A DNA stretch of 64,000 nucleotides from Pseudomonas fluorescens. GTDB lineage: Bacteria; Pseudomonadota; Gammaproteobacteria; Pseudomonadales; Pseudomonadaceae. The stretch lies in assembly GCF_902497875.1 (NCBI RefSeq), contig NZ_CABVHY010000003.1, forward strand, positions 1-64,000, given 5' to 3'. Position numbers and translations under genes: made by a program. The notes beneath the pieces are model-generated. The model worked only from the letters and a program-made list of their open reading frames with translations, was not told the origin of the DNA and did no database searches. Positions 1 to 8,791 of this stretch are shown here, piece after piece (within the stretch, counting starts at the first letter, position 1; each line of letters opens with the position of its first letter).

Positions 1-78
1 ATGCAAGGACATGAGAACCACCAGCTGTTCGAGTGGAGGCAAGCATCTGGAGATCAGCTGTTCGTCGTGATGATACGT

Positions 79-441
79 TCAGTCCTGGGGGTCAATTGCA
101 CTGACAACTCGTGAAATGATGTCCATCATTGTCACGTCGTCGAGACGCTCAATGAACTTGGCGGAGCCCTCTTGGATTCGTTGCTCGATATCGAAGCTGC
201 GCACCTGATTACACACCGCGACGCCATTGGTTTCGTGCCCGGTGACAACCACCGCCAAACCAGAATTGCGGCTAAACGTGCCTCCACTGGTCACCGGGAC
301 GGTCATGCTCACACCCAAGGCATTGATCTCTCGTGGTGTTATCACAACAAAACGGTGGCGATTCATCATCTCTCTACCTGCCACCGGATTCGGGTCAATC
401 CAGTAAACATCGCCCCGCTGCGGGGCTTGTCGACGAACCAT
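79..441 (-). CDS. PemK/MazF-family endoribonuclease toxin
   Basis: A 120-residue protein with the PemK/MazF plan: an N-terminal RGDVYWID strand, the RHRFVVITP strand and the central VPVTSGG strand. Family members cut single-stranded mRNA and slow growth unless bound by the antitoxin. The start codon overlaps the stop of the antitoxin gene (ATGA at 441-444 on the - strand), so the pair is translationally coupled, antitoxin first, as usual for this class. The length fits ChpB/PemK-type toxins. The function is inferred from family resemblance and operon layout; the RNA sequence it would cut cannot be read from the sequence. Confidence 0.85.
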   Translation of the reverse strand: MVRRQAPQRGDVYWIDPNPVAGREMMNRHRFVVITPREINALGVSMTVPVTSGGTFSRNSGLAVVVTGHETNGVAVCNQVRSFDIEQRIQEGSAKFIERLDDVTMMDIISRVVSAIDPQD

Positions 442-710
442 CAGCCCAACTCCCGACCAACTGGATCGCCTTCACGAGTATCCGCTGTGGCGGCATTCAG
501 TTCGGCAATTGCTTCGGCCCCCTCGAGCAATTCGGCCAGGGTATAGCGCTTGCGCACCGGCTGTACGACGGGGCGAGCGATCAATTCGCCATCGACCACA
601 TTGAGCTCCAATTGCGCGCCCACCTCCAGATGCAGGAGTTTCAATAAAGTCGGCGGGATGGTCATCACCGCAGCACCGCCTTGTCGGCGGATTTTGGAAG
701 TCACGGACAT
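441..710 (-). CDS. MazE/PemI-type antitoxin (AbrB fold)
   Basis: An 89-residue protein starting MSVTSKIRRQGG, with the swapped-hairpin AbrB pattern (IRRQGGAAVMTIPP, then LELNVVDGELI) in residues 1-45 and a polar C-terminal tail that should wrap the toxin. The start at 710 is chosen because GGAG lies 7 bases upstream; a longer reading frame to 788 adds a Cys-rich leader with no family resemblance. Antitoxins of this kind bind their own promoter, so the ~250 bp gap to trxC probably carries the operator. It overlaps the toxin gene by 1 base. Confidence 0.82.
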   Translation of the reverse strand: MSVTSKIRRQGGAAVMTIPPTLLKLLHLEVGAQLELNVVDGELIARPVVQPVRKRYTLAELLEGAEAIAELNAATADTREGDPVGRELG

Positions 711-961
711 GAGAGGACTCCGATCCGAAATAAGGTTGATATCGACGCCTCGATAAGTGCAACAAAAGTAGCACACGGATGGGAGCAAAGCGAATTCCTC
801 ACTAGGTCACTTCAAAGTATTTAACGCTATTCCCAGCCTAGACTTGCGGCGTAAGCGACCAGCCTCAAATATGTGAGAGCATGCGACAGCTGCCCACGCC
901 TTGATAATCCCCGCCCGCGACTCCAAATAAGTACCATTACCTTGCCTTCCGGAGCCTGCTC

Positions 962-1396
962 ATGTCCGATCCACTGCTGATCCCCTGCCCTCACTGTAAC
1001 GGCCTCAACCGTATCCCCGCCGAACGCCTGGGCGATCAGCCCAAGTGCGGGCGCTGCAAGGTCGAGGTGTTGCTGAGCAAGCCTTTCGAGCTGAAGCAGG
1101 CCGATTACGCCAGCCAGATCAAGGGCGATTTGCCGTTGCTGGTGGATGTCTGGGCGGACTGGTGCGGGCCGTGCAAATCATTTGCACCCGTATTTGAGCA
1201 GGCAGCAGCGCAATTGGCAGGCAAGTGTCGGCTGGCCAAGCTGGACAGTGAGGCCAATCAGCAATTGTCGGCGCAGTTGGGCATTCGCTCGATTCCCAGC
1301 CTGATACTGTTCAAGAACGGCCGGGAAGTCGCACGCCAGAGCGGTGCCTTCCCGCTACCGCAGTTGTTGAGCTGGTTACGTAGTCAGGGCATCTGA
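962..1396 (+). CDS. trxC: thioredoxin 2 with N-terminal zinc finger
   Basis: A 144-residue cytoplasmic disulfide reductase. Residues 1-35 form the TrxC-specific zinc site, C9-x2-C12 and C29-x2-C32. Residues ~40-144 are a thioredoxin domain with the redox motif WCGPC (C68, C71) and the cis-proline loop RSIPSL. The length equals the usual TrxC. GGAG lies 8 bases before the ATG. TrxC is reduced by thioredoxin reductase and is typically induced by oxidative stress; no OxyR site was identified by eye. It stands alone, with a REP doublet between it and parA. Confidence 0.95.
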   Translation: MSDPLLIPCPHCNGLNRIPAERLGDQPKCGRCKVEVLLSKPFELKQADYASQIKGDLPLLVDVWADWCGPCKSFAPVFEQAAAQLAGKCRLAKLDSEANQQLSAQLGIRSIPSLILFKNGREVARQSGAFPLPQLLSWLRSQGI

Positions 1397-1436
1397 CACC
1401 GGGCGGCCAAGGTAGATCAGCAGTCTGATGGGCCTT

Positions 1437-1580
1437 TGTGGCGAGGGAGATTGCTCCCGCCGGCCGGTCCGCGCTCGGGCGCAGCAGTCGTAATTCGGTT
1501 GACGCGGCGTATCTGAAATATCTGGGTTGGAGGTTTTGGGGCTGCTTCGCAACCCAGCGGGAGCAAGCTCCCTCGCCACA
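1437..1580. repeat. REP doublet (inverted pair), family A
   Basis: Left arm 1437-1460 (GTGGCGAGGGAG, then CTCCCGC) and right arm 1557-1580 (GCGGGAGCAAGCTCCC, then GCCAC) are near-perfect reverse complements around a ~96 bp spacer. Each arm is itself palindromic. The same family recurs at 6961-7090. Such elements in Pseudomonas are thought to be moved by REP-associated tyrosine transposases (RAYTs), none of which is encoded here. It lies between the convergent trxC and parA genes and could stabilise or end transcripts. Confidence 0.85.
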
Positions 1581-1598
1581 GGTTTTGCATTCACCCTG

Positions 1599-2369
1599 TC
1601 AGGCTTTTTCCAGCAGGGTGTGCAGGTCGACAAACTGCCGGGTCAGCTTGTGGCGTGGGTCGAGATGAATCAGCGGCATGTTGGCCTGGTGGGATTCACG
1701 CATGCGCACCGAGCTGCCCAGGTACACCGGCAGTACCGGCAGACCTTCGTTGATCAGCTCGTCGAGCATCTGCTGCGGCAGACTGGCCCGGGCCTGGAAC
1801 TGGTTGACCACGATGCCTTCGACTTGCAGGTCTTCGTTGTGGTCCTCCTTGAGCTCTTCGATTTCCGCCAGCAGACCGTAGAGCGCCTGGCGGGAAAAAC
1901 TGTCGCAGTCGAAGGGAATCAGCACGCGATCGGCGGCGATCAGCGCGGAAACCGCGTAGAAGTTCAAGGCTGGCGGGGTGTCGAGGTAGATCCGGTCGTA
2001 ATCCTCGGCCAATTCATCCAGCAGTTTGCGCAGTTTGTTGATCTTGTGTTTCGCCTCGAGCTTGGGCTGCAGGTCGGCCAGCTCCGCGGTGGCGGTGACC
2101 ACATGCAGGTTGTCGAACGGCGTTTCGTAAATATCCACCTGATTTTTCTTCGAGAACGGCCCGGATGACAGGGTCTGCTTGAAGAAATCGGCGATGCCCA
2201 TCGGGATATCGTTACCGGTAAGCCCGGTGAGGTATTGAGTGGAATTGGCCTGAGCATCGAGATCTACCAGCAGCGTCCGATAGCCTTCATGGGCGCTGAC
2301 CGCTGCCAGATTGCAGGCAATGCTGGATTTGCCAACCCCCCCTTTTTGATTGAACACCACGCGCCGCAT
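1599..2369 (-). CDS. ParA-family ATPase without a ParB partner
   Basis: A 256-residue deviant Walker ATPase: the N-terminal motif KGGVGKSS (K14), the switch region DLDAQANST and the strand [11 protein letters not shown] are all present. ParA proteins position DNA or protein cargo by ATP-dependent dimerisation on nucleoid DNA. The start at 2369 is preferred because GGAGG sits 7 bases upstream; an in-frame ATG at 2390 would place that site inside the gene. No ParB gene or obvious parS repeat lies nearby, so it is an orphan of the MinD/ParA type rather than the chromosomal parAB. It is divergent from the APE operon. Confidence 0.82.
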   Translation of the reverse strand: MRRVVFNQKGGVGKSSIACNLAAVSAHEGYRTLLVDLDAQANSTQYLTGLTGNDIPMGIADFFKQTLSSGPFSKKNQVDIYETPFDNLHVVTATAELADLQPKLEAKHKINKLRKLLDELAEDYDRIYLDTPPALNFYAVSALIAADRVLIPFDCDSFSRQALYGLLAEIEELKEDHNEDLQVEGIVVNQFQARASLPQQMLDELINEGLPVLPVYLGSSVRMRESHQANMPLIHLDPRHKLTRQFVDLHTLLEKA

Positions 2370-2696
2370 GTCAAAACCTCCGTGCTTCAAAGAATGACCG
2401 AGTGTAGTAGTCCACAGCTGAGCTTAGCTAGCACGTAAGGAATGGGACTACACAGTCAGTTGCAATTTATCCACCGACAATGCGAATGCGCCAGCAGAGG
2501 CGGTTGCGAAAAACCGGACAATCACCAAACAGCACTTTTTCCTGAAACATCGGTCAATTCTATTGAGCAAAATGTAACCACCGTTTGCTACAAGTCAGCT
2601 GTGCCGGGATAATGCGCGCCACTCGGCCATCGCGCCAGGTACGGCTGACCGCCCGTCAAAACGACTCGCCGTATCAAGGAAGCCCGCAGGGGCGGG
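2370..2696. other. divergent intergenic region, parA / APE operon
   Basis: A 327 bp gap holding the promoters of parA (leftward) and of the aryl polyene operon (rightward). The best rightward promoter is annotated separately at 2585-2613. GTAGTCC at 2406-2412 is matched by GGACTAC at 2446-2452, an inverted pair about 33 bp apart that could be an operator. No RNA gene was recognised. Confidence 0.5.
2585..2613 (+). promoter_or_regulatory. candidate sigma-70 promoter of the APE operon
   Basis: TTGCTA (2585-2590) and GATAAT (2608-2613) are separated by exactly 17 bp, close to the TTGACA/TATAAT consensus. They lie about 84 bp upstream of the first APE gene on its strand. No better match was noticed in the gap. 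Experimental start-site data would be needed to confirm it. Confidence 0.5.
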
Positions 2697-3425
2697 ATGA
2701 ATTCATTGATCAACTTTAATATCGCCCAATGGCGCGCCTGGGCTCCGGGGCTCGAAAGCGTGGACGATTGGCTGGCCTGGAGTCGACAACCGGTCGTGCT
2801 CGACAGCAGCGATGCCGCCCCCGATGTCTCATTTCTACCCGCCATGCAACGTCGACGCCTCAGTCGCCTGGCGCGGATGGCCTTCAGCGTGGGCTGGCCA
2901 TTGGCCGAAGGCCGTGAGCAGCTACCGTTGGTCTTTATTTCCCGCCATGGCGAAACCCCGCGGACGTTCAACATCCTCTGCGAACTGGCCGTCGATCAAC
3001 CCTTGTCGCCGACCCAGTTCAGCCTGTCGGTGCATAACGCAGTGATTGGACTGTGGTCGATCATGCGCGGCGAAACCAGCGAAATGACCGCCCTTGCGGC
3101 GGCGGGCGACGGGCTCGAACACGGCATGCTAGAGGCCGCCACACTGCTCGACGAAGGGGCACCAGCGGTACTGCTGGTGGTGACCGAAGAGCAGCCGCCC
3201 GAGGCCTACGCCACCTGGATCGATGACGTGCCCTTCCCCTACGCCGTTGGCCTGTTATTGACCCGGGGCGATGATTGGCAGCTGACACTGAGCAGCGCCA
3301 CAGCCGAGCCGGCCAAGGCCGACTGGCCCCATGCCCTGAATCTGTTGCGTATTCTGCTCAGCCAGCAGACCACCTGCCAACATGCCTGGAAGAATCGTGT
3401 ATGGACCTGGCAACGCAACCCTTGA
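2697..3425 (+). CDS. apeC: ketosynthase-like chain length factor, ApeC type
   Basis: A 242-residue protein resembling the N-terminal ketosynthase fold. The usual active-site cysteine is absent: the matching stretch around residues 108-118 reads FSLSVHNAVIG. That is expected of a chain length factor, which pairs with an active ketosynthase (ApeO, 16768-17964) and sets polyene length. It is the first gene of the operon and overlaps apeD by 25 bases. It is short for a full ketosynthase (~400 aa), as I recall for other APE clusters. The symbol is assigned by position and family, from memory of the Xenorhabdus/E. coli nomenclature. Confidence 0.75.
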   Translation: MNSLINFNIAQWRAWAPGLESVDDWLAWSRQPVVLDSSDAAPDVSFLPAMQRRRLSRLARMAFSVGWPLAEGREQLPLVFISRHGETPRTFNILCELAVDQPLSPTQFSLSVHNAVIGLWSIMRGETSEMTALAAAGDGLEHGMLEAATLLDEGAPAVLLVVTEEQPPEAYATWIDDVPFPYAVGLLLTRGDDWQLTLSSATAEPAKADWPHALNLLRILLSQQTTCQHAWKNRVWTWQRNP

Positions 3426-4222
3426 AGGAAAAACGCCGTGACGCCTATTACTGGCGCCTGCTGGCCACCGCCGCAAGCTTTGCGCTGTTCGGCCTGGGCG
3501 GGCTATGCCTGCGCCTGGTGATTTTCCCGCTGCTCAGCTGGCTGCCGGGCGATGCCCAGCAGCATCGGCAACGGGCGCGGCGCACCATCGGACGATTGTT
3601 CTGGTTTTTTATCCGTTTCATGGCCCGTGCAGGCGTATTGACCTACGAAGTCGAAGGCGCGGAAAAGCTCGGTCGGCCGGGACAGATGATCATTGCCAAT
3701 CATCCGTCGCTGATCGATGTAGTGTTCCTGATCGGCCTGGTGCGCGATGCCAACTGCGTGGTCAAACAAAGCCTTTGGAAAAATCCCTTCACTCGCGGTC
3801 CGCTGCGTTCCACCCAATACATCAGCAATGATGGCAGTATGGACATGCTGGATACCGCCGCGCAGGCTCTGCAGAGTGGGCAGACGTTGATTATCTTTCC
3901 CGAGGGCACCCGCACCCGGCCTGGCCAACCGCCGGCCTTTCATCGGGGCGCTGCGGCAATCGCGCTGCGGGGTGCGAAAATCGTCACCCCGGTGATTATC
4001 AACGTCAGCCCGACCACCCTGACCAAAGCCCAACCCTGGTATCGCATCCCGTCACGCCGCGCGCACTTCAGTTTGCGTGTCGGCGCCGATATAGACCCAC
4101 AGGCCTTTGTCGAGCTTGGCCCGCCTCCCCAGGCCTCGCGCAAGCTCAACGATTACCTGCACCACTACTTTATCAAGGAGCTCGCCGAAGATGAGCGATC
4201 TACAACACGACCTGCATCATGA
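3401..4222 (+). CDS. apeD: 1-acylglycerol-phosphate-type acyltransferase, ApeD
   Basis: A 273-residue PlsC-family membrane acyltransferase. The catalytic motif NHPSLID (H101, D106) and the acceptor-binding motif FPEGTR (166-171) are intact. A hydrophobic segment at residues 25-48 anchors it in the inner membrane. The start at 3401 is chosen because GGAAG lies 8 bases upstream; the longer frame begins inside apeC. In APE clusters such enzymes are thought to help attach the polyene to a lipid carrier on its way to the outer membrane. It overlaps both apeC and apeE. Confidence 0.8.
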   Translation: MDLATQPLKEKRRDAYYWRLLATAASFALFGLGGLCLRLVIFPLLSWLPGDAQQHRQRARRTIGRLFWFFIRFMARAGVLTYEVEGAEKLGRPGQMIIANHPSLIDVVFLIGLVRDANCVVKQSLWKNPFTRGPLRSTQYISNDGSMDMLDTAAQALQSGQTLIIFPEGTRTRPGQPPAFHRGAAAIALRGAKIVTPVIINVSPTTLTKAQPWYRIPSRRAHFSLRVGADIDPQAFVELGPPPQASRKLNDYLHHYFIKELAEDERSTTRPAS

Positions 4223-4466
4223 AATCAAACTGTTGATCATCGACGCCCTGGGCCTCGAAGACATCAGCGCACAAGACATCGGCGACGAGCAGATACTTTT
4301 CGGTGAAGGCCTGGGCCTGGACTCGGTGGACGCACTCGAACTCGGCCTGGCGATCCAGAAAAAGTACGGCATCAAGATCGATGCCGACGCCAAGGACACC
4401 CGCAATCACTTCACCAATGTGGCGAGCCTTGCGGCTTTCGTCACTGCAAAAAAACAGGCAGCTTGA
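4191..4466 (+). CDS. apeE: acyl carrier protein, ApeE
   Basis: A 91-residue acidic carrier protein whose phosphopantetheine site is GLDSVDALEL (S45). The start ATG at 4191 lies inside the end of apeD (32 bp overlap) and gives a carrier protein of normal length. It would carry the growing aryl polyene chain between ketosynthase, reductase and dehydratase. A second carrier protein follows after 9 bases; such pairs are characteristic of APE clusters. Confidence 0.85.
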   Translation: MSDLQHDLHHEIKLLIIDALGLEDISAQDIGDEQILFGEGLGLDSVDALELGLAIQKKYGIKIDADAKDTRNHFTNVASLAAFVTAKKQAA

Positions 4467-4475
4467 GACCGGACC

Positions 4476-4730
4476 ATGCAAACTCGTGACGACATTTTCA
4501 ACACCCTGCGCGATGCCCTGGTCGAACTCTTCGAGCTGGAACCCGAACGCGTCACCCTTGAGTCCAACCTGTATCAGGATCTGGAAATCGACAGCATCGA
4601 CGCGGTTGACCTGATCGACCATATCAAGCGCCAGACCGGCAAAAAAATCGCCGCCGAAGAGTTCAAGGCAGTGCGCACCGTCAGCGATGTGGTTGAGGCG
4701 GTCTACCGTCTGGTTCAACCGGCCGCATGA
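4476..4730 (+). CDS. apeF: acyl carrier protein, ApeF
   Basis: An 84-residue carrier protein with phosphopantetheine site EIDSIDAVDL (S40). It differs clearly from ApeE, suggesting a division of labour, for example one protein for the aryl starter and one for extension; which does which cannot be read here. Its stop overlaps the start of apeG by 4 bases. Confidence 0.85.
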   Translation: MQTRDDIFNTLRDALVELFELEPERVTLESNLYQDLEIDSIDAVDLIDHIKRQTGKKIAAEEFKAVRTVSDVVEAVYRLVQPAA

Positions 4731-5272
4731 GTCGTTTGATTGGCCTTGGTCTGCTGCTGGCGGGCCTGCTGTACCCCTTTGCGGTGTATTACGGCATGGA
4801 GCATTTCGCCCCGTGGCAGTTCGGTCTGCTGCTGGGCGGCCTGTGGCTGGCCCGCGCGCTGACCAGTGCACGGCGCCCGGGCAGCCTGTGGATGGCAATT
4901 GCTGCGATTGCTTTTTGCCTGTTGCTGGCGCTGCTCGATAGCCCGCTGTTGTTGCGCTGGTACCCGGTGCTGATCAGCAGTTTCATGCTGGCGCTGTTTG
5001 GTTTGAGTTTGAAATACGGGCCGCCGGTGGTTGAGCGTCTGGCGCGCTTGAGCGAACCGGAGCTACCGGACGAGGCGATTCGCTATACCCGCCAGGTAAC
5101 GATTGCCTGGAGTGTGTTTTTTTTCTGTAACGGTTTGCTCGCCGCCGCCCTGACTCTCTGGGCGCCGCTGAGTTGGTGGGCGTTGTATACCGGGCTGATC
5201 TCCTACGGGTTGATGGGTTTGCTGTTCGCCATTGAATGGTTATTGCGACAACGCGTACGAGGTCGCGCATGA
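4727..5272 (+). CDS. apeG: inner-membrane protein of APE cluster, ApeG (COG4648-like)
   Basis: A 181-residue hydrophobic protein with about five membrane helices (near residues 3-20, 26-44, 50-66, 70-90 and 125-175) and a short cytoplasmic stretch around 95-120. It resembles the small membrane protein found between the carrier proteins and the ligase in APE clusters, annotated COG4648 as I remember. Its biochemical role is unknown. It is translationally coupled on both sides (ATGA overlaps). Confidence 0.65.
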   Translation: MSRLIGLGLLLAGLLYPFAVYYGMEHFAPWQFGLLLGGLWLARALTSARRPGSLWMAIAAIAFCLLLALLDSPLLLRWYPVLISSFMLALFGLSLKYGPPVVERLARLSEPELPDEAIRYTRQVTIAWSVFFFCNGLLAAALTLWAPLSWWALYTGLISYGLMGLLFAIEWLLRQRVRGRA

Positions 5273-6948
5273 ATTGGATAAAACTTGAGCATCTGTTGCT
5301 CAAGGCTCAGCCCGGGCGCGCCGTCACAGCTGACCCGGCCCTGAATCACGTTGAGCTATGCGCCCAGGCGTCAAGCCTCGCTGCCGGCCTGCAAGCCCAG
5401 GGTGTGCAGCGCATCGCCGTGTATCTGGAAGACGCCGCTGACCTGGCAATCGCCCTGCTCGGCGCCTGGCGCGCCGGAGTCAGCGTATTATTGCCCGCCG
5501 ACCTGCAAGCCCAGACCCGGCAACGCTGGTCGAACGAGGTTGACCTGTGGCTGACCGATCAGGCGGACGACGCCGCGCTCAGCGACCTGTTTCAAGCCCC
5601 CTTGCCCGCGGCCGAACTGGATCTGGACCTGAGTCGCCTGAGCCTGTGCACTTCCGGCTCCAGTGGCGAACCCAAGCGCATCGAAAAAAGCCTGCGGCAA
5701 CTGGCCAACGAAGTCCAAGCCCTGGAGCAGTTGTGGGGCGCGGATCTGGGCGAAGCCTGCATCATCGGCAGTGTCGCCACCCAGCACATTTATGGCTTGC
5801 TGTTCCGCGTACTCTGGCCGCTGTGTGCGGGACGCCCGTTCGTGCGCAAACAACTGCCATTCCCGGAAGATTTGCAGCGTGCCAGCCGTGAACACCCGAC
5901 CTTCGCCTGGGTCGCCAGCCCGGCGTTGCTCAAACGCATGGGCGACAACCTCGACTGGCCTGCACTGAGCGCTGTGCGACGGGTATTTTCTTCCGGCGGC
6001 GAGTTGCCGGCGCAGGCCGCGCTGAGCTTGCGTCAACGCTTGCAGCAATGGCCCACGGAAATTCTTGGCAGCTCGGAAACCGGCGGCATCGCCTGGCGTC
6101 AGGGCGACAGCCTGTGGCAACCGTTCGCTGATGTACAACTGAGCCAGGACGGTGACGGCGCGCTGCGCGTTGCTTCGCCGTACCTGCCAGCCGATCACGT
6201 CGAACAGACTGCCGACGCCGCACGAATCTTCGCCGATGGGCGCTTCGAGCTGCTGGGTCGGCTGGACCGGATCGTCAAACTGGAAGAAAAACGTATCTCA
6301 CTGCCAATGCTCGAACAGGCACTGGTCAACCACGACTGGGTCGCTGAAGCACGTCTGGGCGTGGTCCAGGAAAACCGTGCGTCCCTGGGTGCCATACTGG
6401 TGTTGAGCGAACAAGGCCTGCATGCCCTGCGCAATCAAGGTCGACGCACCCTGACCGAAGAACTGCGCCAACACCTCAGCCAACATTGCGAAACCCTGGC
6501 CTTGCCGCGGCGTTGGCGCCTGCTGCAACAAATGCCGTTGAACGCCCAGGGCAAGCTGCCCCAAGCCGAGGTCGAAGCCCTGCTATTGGCCCCGCGCCCG
6601 CAAGCGCCGTACGTGCTGGAACAGGTCGAGGCCAACGGTGAGTGGAGTCTGCAACTGGCGGTCCCGCCGGACCTGGCCTGCTTCAGTGGCCACTTCCCGA
6701 AAACCCCGGTATTGCCCGGCGTGGTGCAAGTCGATTGGGCGTTGAGCCTGGGTCGACAGTTACTCGACTTGCCCGGCAGGTTCGTTGGAATGGAAGTGTT
6801 GAAGTTCCAGCAACTGGTCCGCCCCGGCGATCAGGTTCAGCTGCACCTGCGCTTCGACCCGGAACGCGGCAAACTGTACTTCACCTATCGCAACGACACC
6901 GCGACTTGCTCCAGTGGGCGGATAGTGCTGGAGGCGGTGCATGTTTAA
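5269..6948 (+). CDS. aryl-ACP ligase fused to hot-dog dehydratase (ApeH-ApeI)
   Basis: A 559-residue two-domain protein. Residues 1-~450 are an adenylate-forming ligase: phosphate loop TSGSSGEPK (128-136), a GSSETGG motif, and the C-terminal catalytic lysine region NAQGKLP. Residues ~455-559 are a FabA/FabZ-like hot-dog dehydratase with [11 protein letters not shown] (H475). In enteric clusters these are separate proteins, ApeH loading the aryl starter and ApeI dehydrating intermediates; here the fusion couples them. The start at 5269 overlaps the apeG stop (ATGA). A REP doublet separates it from the next gene. Confidence 0.82.
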   Translation: MNWIKLEHLLLKAQPGRAVTADPALNHVELCAQASSLAAGLQAQGVQRIAVYLEDAADLAIALLGAWRAGVSVLLPADLQAQTRQRWSNEVDLWLTDQADDAALSDLFQAPLPAAELDLDLSRLSLCTSGSSGEPKRIEKSLRQLANEVQALEQLWGADLGEACIIGSVATQHIYGLLFRVLWPLCAGRPFVRKQLPFPEDLQRASREHPTFAWVASPALLKRMGDNLDWPALSAVRRVFSSGGELPAQAALSLRQRLQQWPTEILGSSETGGIAWRQGDSLWQPFADVQLSQDGDGALRVASPYLPADHVEQTADAARIFADGRFELLGRLDRIVKLEEKRISLPMLEQALVNHDWVAEARLGVVQENRASLGAILVLSEQGLHALRNQGRRTLTEELRQHLSQHCETLALPRRWRLLQQMPLNAQGKLPQAEVEALLLAPRPQAPYVLEQVEANGEWSLQLAVPPDLACFSGHFPKTPVLPGVVQVDWALSLGRQLLDLPGRFVGMEVLKFQQLVRPGDQVQLHLRFDPERGKLYFTYRNDTATCSSGRIVLEAVHV

Positions 6949-6960
6949 CCAGTTGCCTCT

Positions 6961-7090
6961 GTGGCGAGGGAGCTTGCTCCCGCTCGAGCGCGAAGCGGTC
7001 GCAATACGGCTAACTGGTTGTGTCAGACAAACCGCAATTGCAGGTTTTGGGGCTGCTTCGCAGCCCAGCGGGAGCAAGCTCCCTCACCAC
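6961..7090. repeat. REP doublet within the APE operon
   Basis: Left arm 6961-6983 (GTGGCGAGGGAG, then CTCCCGC) and right arm 7068-7090 (GCGGGAGCAAGCTCCC, then ACCAC) form an inverted pair of the same family as 1437-1580. The inner right flank, GGTTTTGGGGCTGCTTCGCA, is also shared with that copy. It separates apeHI from the glycosyltransferase gene, one of few breaks in an otherwise overlapping operon, and could attenuate or stabilise the mRNA there. Confidence 0.85.
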
Positions 7091-7115
7091 AATAGGGATG
7101 CGGAGGTCGCTAACT

Positions 7116-7850
7116 ATGCATAACCCCTGCGCCATCATCCCGGTCTACAACCACGAAACCACCGTCCCGGCCGTGGTCGAGGCAGTGCGCGCCAACGGTC
7201 TGCCCTGCATCCTGGTGGACGACGCCAGCAGCCCGTCCTGCGCAGCCGTGCTTGAGCAGCTGGCCCAAGGTGACCACGTCTATCTGGTCAAGCACGGGGT
7301 CAACCAAGGCAAAGGTGCGGCGGTGATGGACGGTTTTCGCGAAGCGTCGCGCCTGGGCTTCAGTCATGCCCTGCAAGTAGACGCCGACGGTCAGCACGAC
7401 CTGAGCGACATCAAGACCTTCATCGAAGCTTCACGCACTCATCCGCAAGCGCTGATCTGCGGACACCCGAAATATGACGCCAGCGTACCGAAAGGCCGCT
7501 TATATGCACGTTATCTGACTCACGTTCTGGTCTGGATCAACACGCTCTCACTGCAAATTATTGATTCCATGTGCGGCTTTCGCGTCTATCCCTTACCGCC
7601 GACCCTGACACTCATCAACTCGGTGCAGATTGGCAAACGCATGGACTTCGACTCGGACATCATCGTCCGTCTGGCCTGGCGCAATCAGCCGATGCACTGG
7701 CTGCACACCAAGGTCCATTACCCGCAGGATGGTATCTCGCACTTTCGAATGTTCCACGACAACGTGCTGATTTCGAGTATGCACACCCGGCTGTTTTTCG
7801 GCATGGTGCTGCGCGCGCCGATGATTCTGTGGCGACGGTGGCGGGAATGA
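7116..7850 (+). CDS. family 2 glycosyltransferase of APE cluster (ApeJ N-terminal half)
   Basis: A 244-residue GT-A glycosyltransferase resembling polyprenyl-phosphate glycosyltransferases: N-terminal IIPVYNHE, then VDDASS and the metal-binding VDADGQHD. The start at 7116 follows CGGAGG by 9 bases; the frame extending back to 7020 only translates the REP. The enteric ApeJ is, as I recall, one protein joining this domain to an LpxL-like acyltransferase; here the halves are separate genes joined by an ATGA overlap. It probably decorates the polyene or its lipid carrier; donor and acceptor are unknown. Confidence 0.8.
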   Translation: MHNPCAIIPVYNHETTVPAVVEAVRANGLPCILVDDASSPSCAAVLEQLAQGDHVYLVKHGVNQGKGAAVMDGFREASRLGFSHALQVDADGQHDLSDIKTFIEASRTHPQALICGHPKYDASVPKGRLYARYLTHVLVWINTLSLQIIDSMCGFRVYPLPPTLTLINSVQIGKRMDFDSDIIVRLAWRNQPMHWLHTKVHYPQDGISHFRMFHDNVLISSMHTRLFFGMVLRAPMILWRRWRE

Positions 7851-8791
7851 GCATCAACACTGACAAAGAACACTGGGCCGAGCACAAGGAGCGCGGCAGT
7901 TTCTGGTTGATGAAACTCATGGCATTCGGCGTAAAAATGCTGGGTCGCAGAGTGTTGAGCCCGGTCCTGCACGGTATCGTCCTGTACTTTTACCTGTTCG
8001 GTCGTAGCGCGCGGCAAAGCGCCTGGCAATACCAGCAACACCTCGCCGACTGGAGCGGGCGCACGGAGCTGCGCCCCACTCAGCGGCGGGTGTTCGGCCA
8101 GTTCATGGCCTTTGCCGACTCCATGCTCGACAAGCTCGACGTCTGGAACGGCAAGCTGGGCATCGAGCAAATCGAAATCGTCGACCCGGCGCTGCTGCGC
8201 CAACGGTTGCGCGGCGAGCGCGGACAAATGCTGGTGGGCGCGCACCTGGGCAACCTCGAGGTCTGTCGTGCACTGGCCGAGCTGGGCGAAAAAGTCACGA
8301 TGAACGTGCTGGTGCACACCAAGCATGCGGAACGCTTCAACCGCCTGCTCGGCGAAGCCGGGGCGACCCACCTGCGGCTGATTCAGGTCAGCGAACTGAA
8401 CCCGGTGATCATGCTGCAACTCAACCAGCGGCTGGATCGCGGCGAGTGGCTGGCAATTGCCGGCGATCGTGTACCGCTGCATGGCGGACGCACTGTGCAA
8501 GTCGACTTTCTCGGGCATCCGGCCGCCTTCGCGCAAGGCCCCTGGCTGCTGGCCGGGTTGCTGAAGTGCCCGGTCAATCTGTTGTTTTGTCTGAAGCACG
8601 ATGGGCGCTACCGGGTAACGCTCGAGCCTTTTGCCGATGCCGTACTCTGGAAGCGCAGCGACCGCGAGCAGATTATCGCCCAGTGGACTGCACGTTATGC
8701 CGAACGTCTGGGGCAGTACTGCCTCGAAGCGCCCCTACAATGGTTCAATTTTTACCCTTACTGGAAGACCGATGACGACGCATCCGCTTGA
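7847..8791 (+). CDS. LpxL-like lysophospholipid acyltransferase (ApeJ C-terminal half)
   Basis: A 314-residue membrane acyltransferase of the lipid A late-acyltransferase family. HLGNLE fits the HX4D/E catalytic motif, followed by AGDRVPLHGGRTVQVDFLG and the C-terminal PLQWFNFYPYW typical of LpxL/LpxM relatives. A hydrophobic N-terminal stretch (about 20-50) anchors it. The start at 7847 overlaps the glycosyltransferase stop (ATGA). It likely acylates the APE lipid anchor rather than lipid A, judging by context. It overlaps the ammonia lyase by 20 bases. Confidence 0.8.
   Translation: MSINTDKEHWAEHKERGSFWLMKLMAFGVKMLGRRVLSPVLHGIVLYFYLFGRSARQSAWQYQQHLADWSGRTELRPTQRRVFGQFMAFADSMLDKLDVWNGKLGIEQIEIVDPALLRQRLRGERGQMLVGAHLGNLEVCRALAELGEKVTMNVLVHTKHAERFNRLLGEAGATHLRLIQVSELNPVIMLQLNQRLDRGEWLAIAGDRVPLHGGRTVQVDFLGHPAAFAQGPWLLAGLLKCPVNLLFCLKHDGRYRVTLEPFADAVLWKRSDREQIIAQWTARYAERLGQYCLEAPLQWFNFYPYWKTDDDASA

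Noticed and set aside
23..65. Direct repeat CAGCTGTTCG near the left edge
   Set aside because: Two 10-base copies 33 bp apart are too little to call, and the window edge hides the context.
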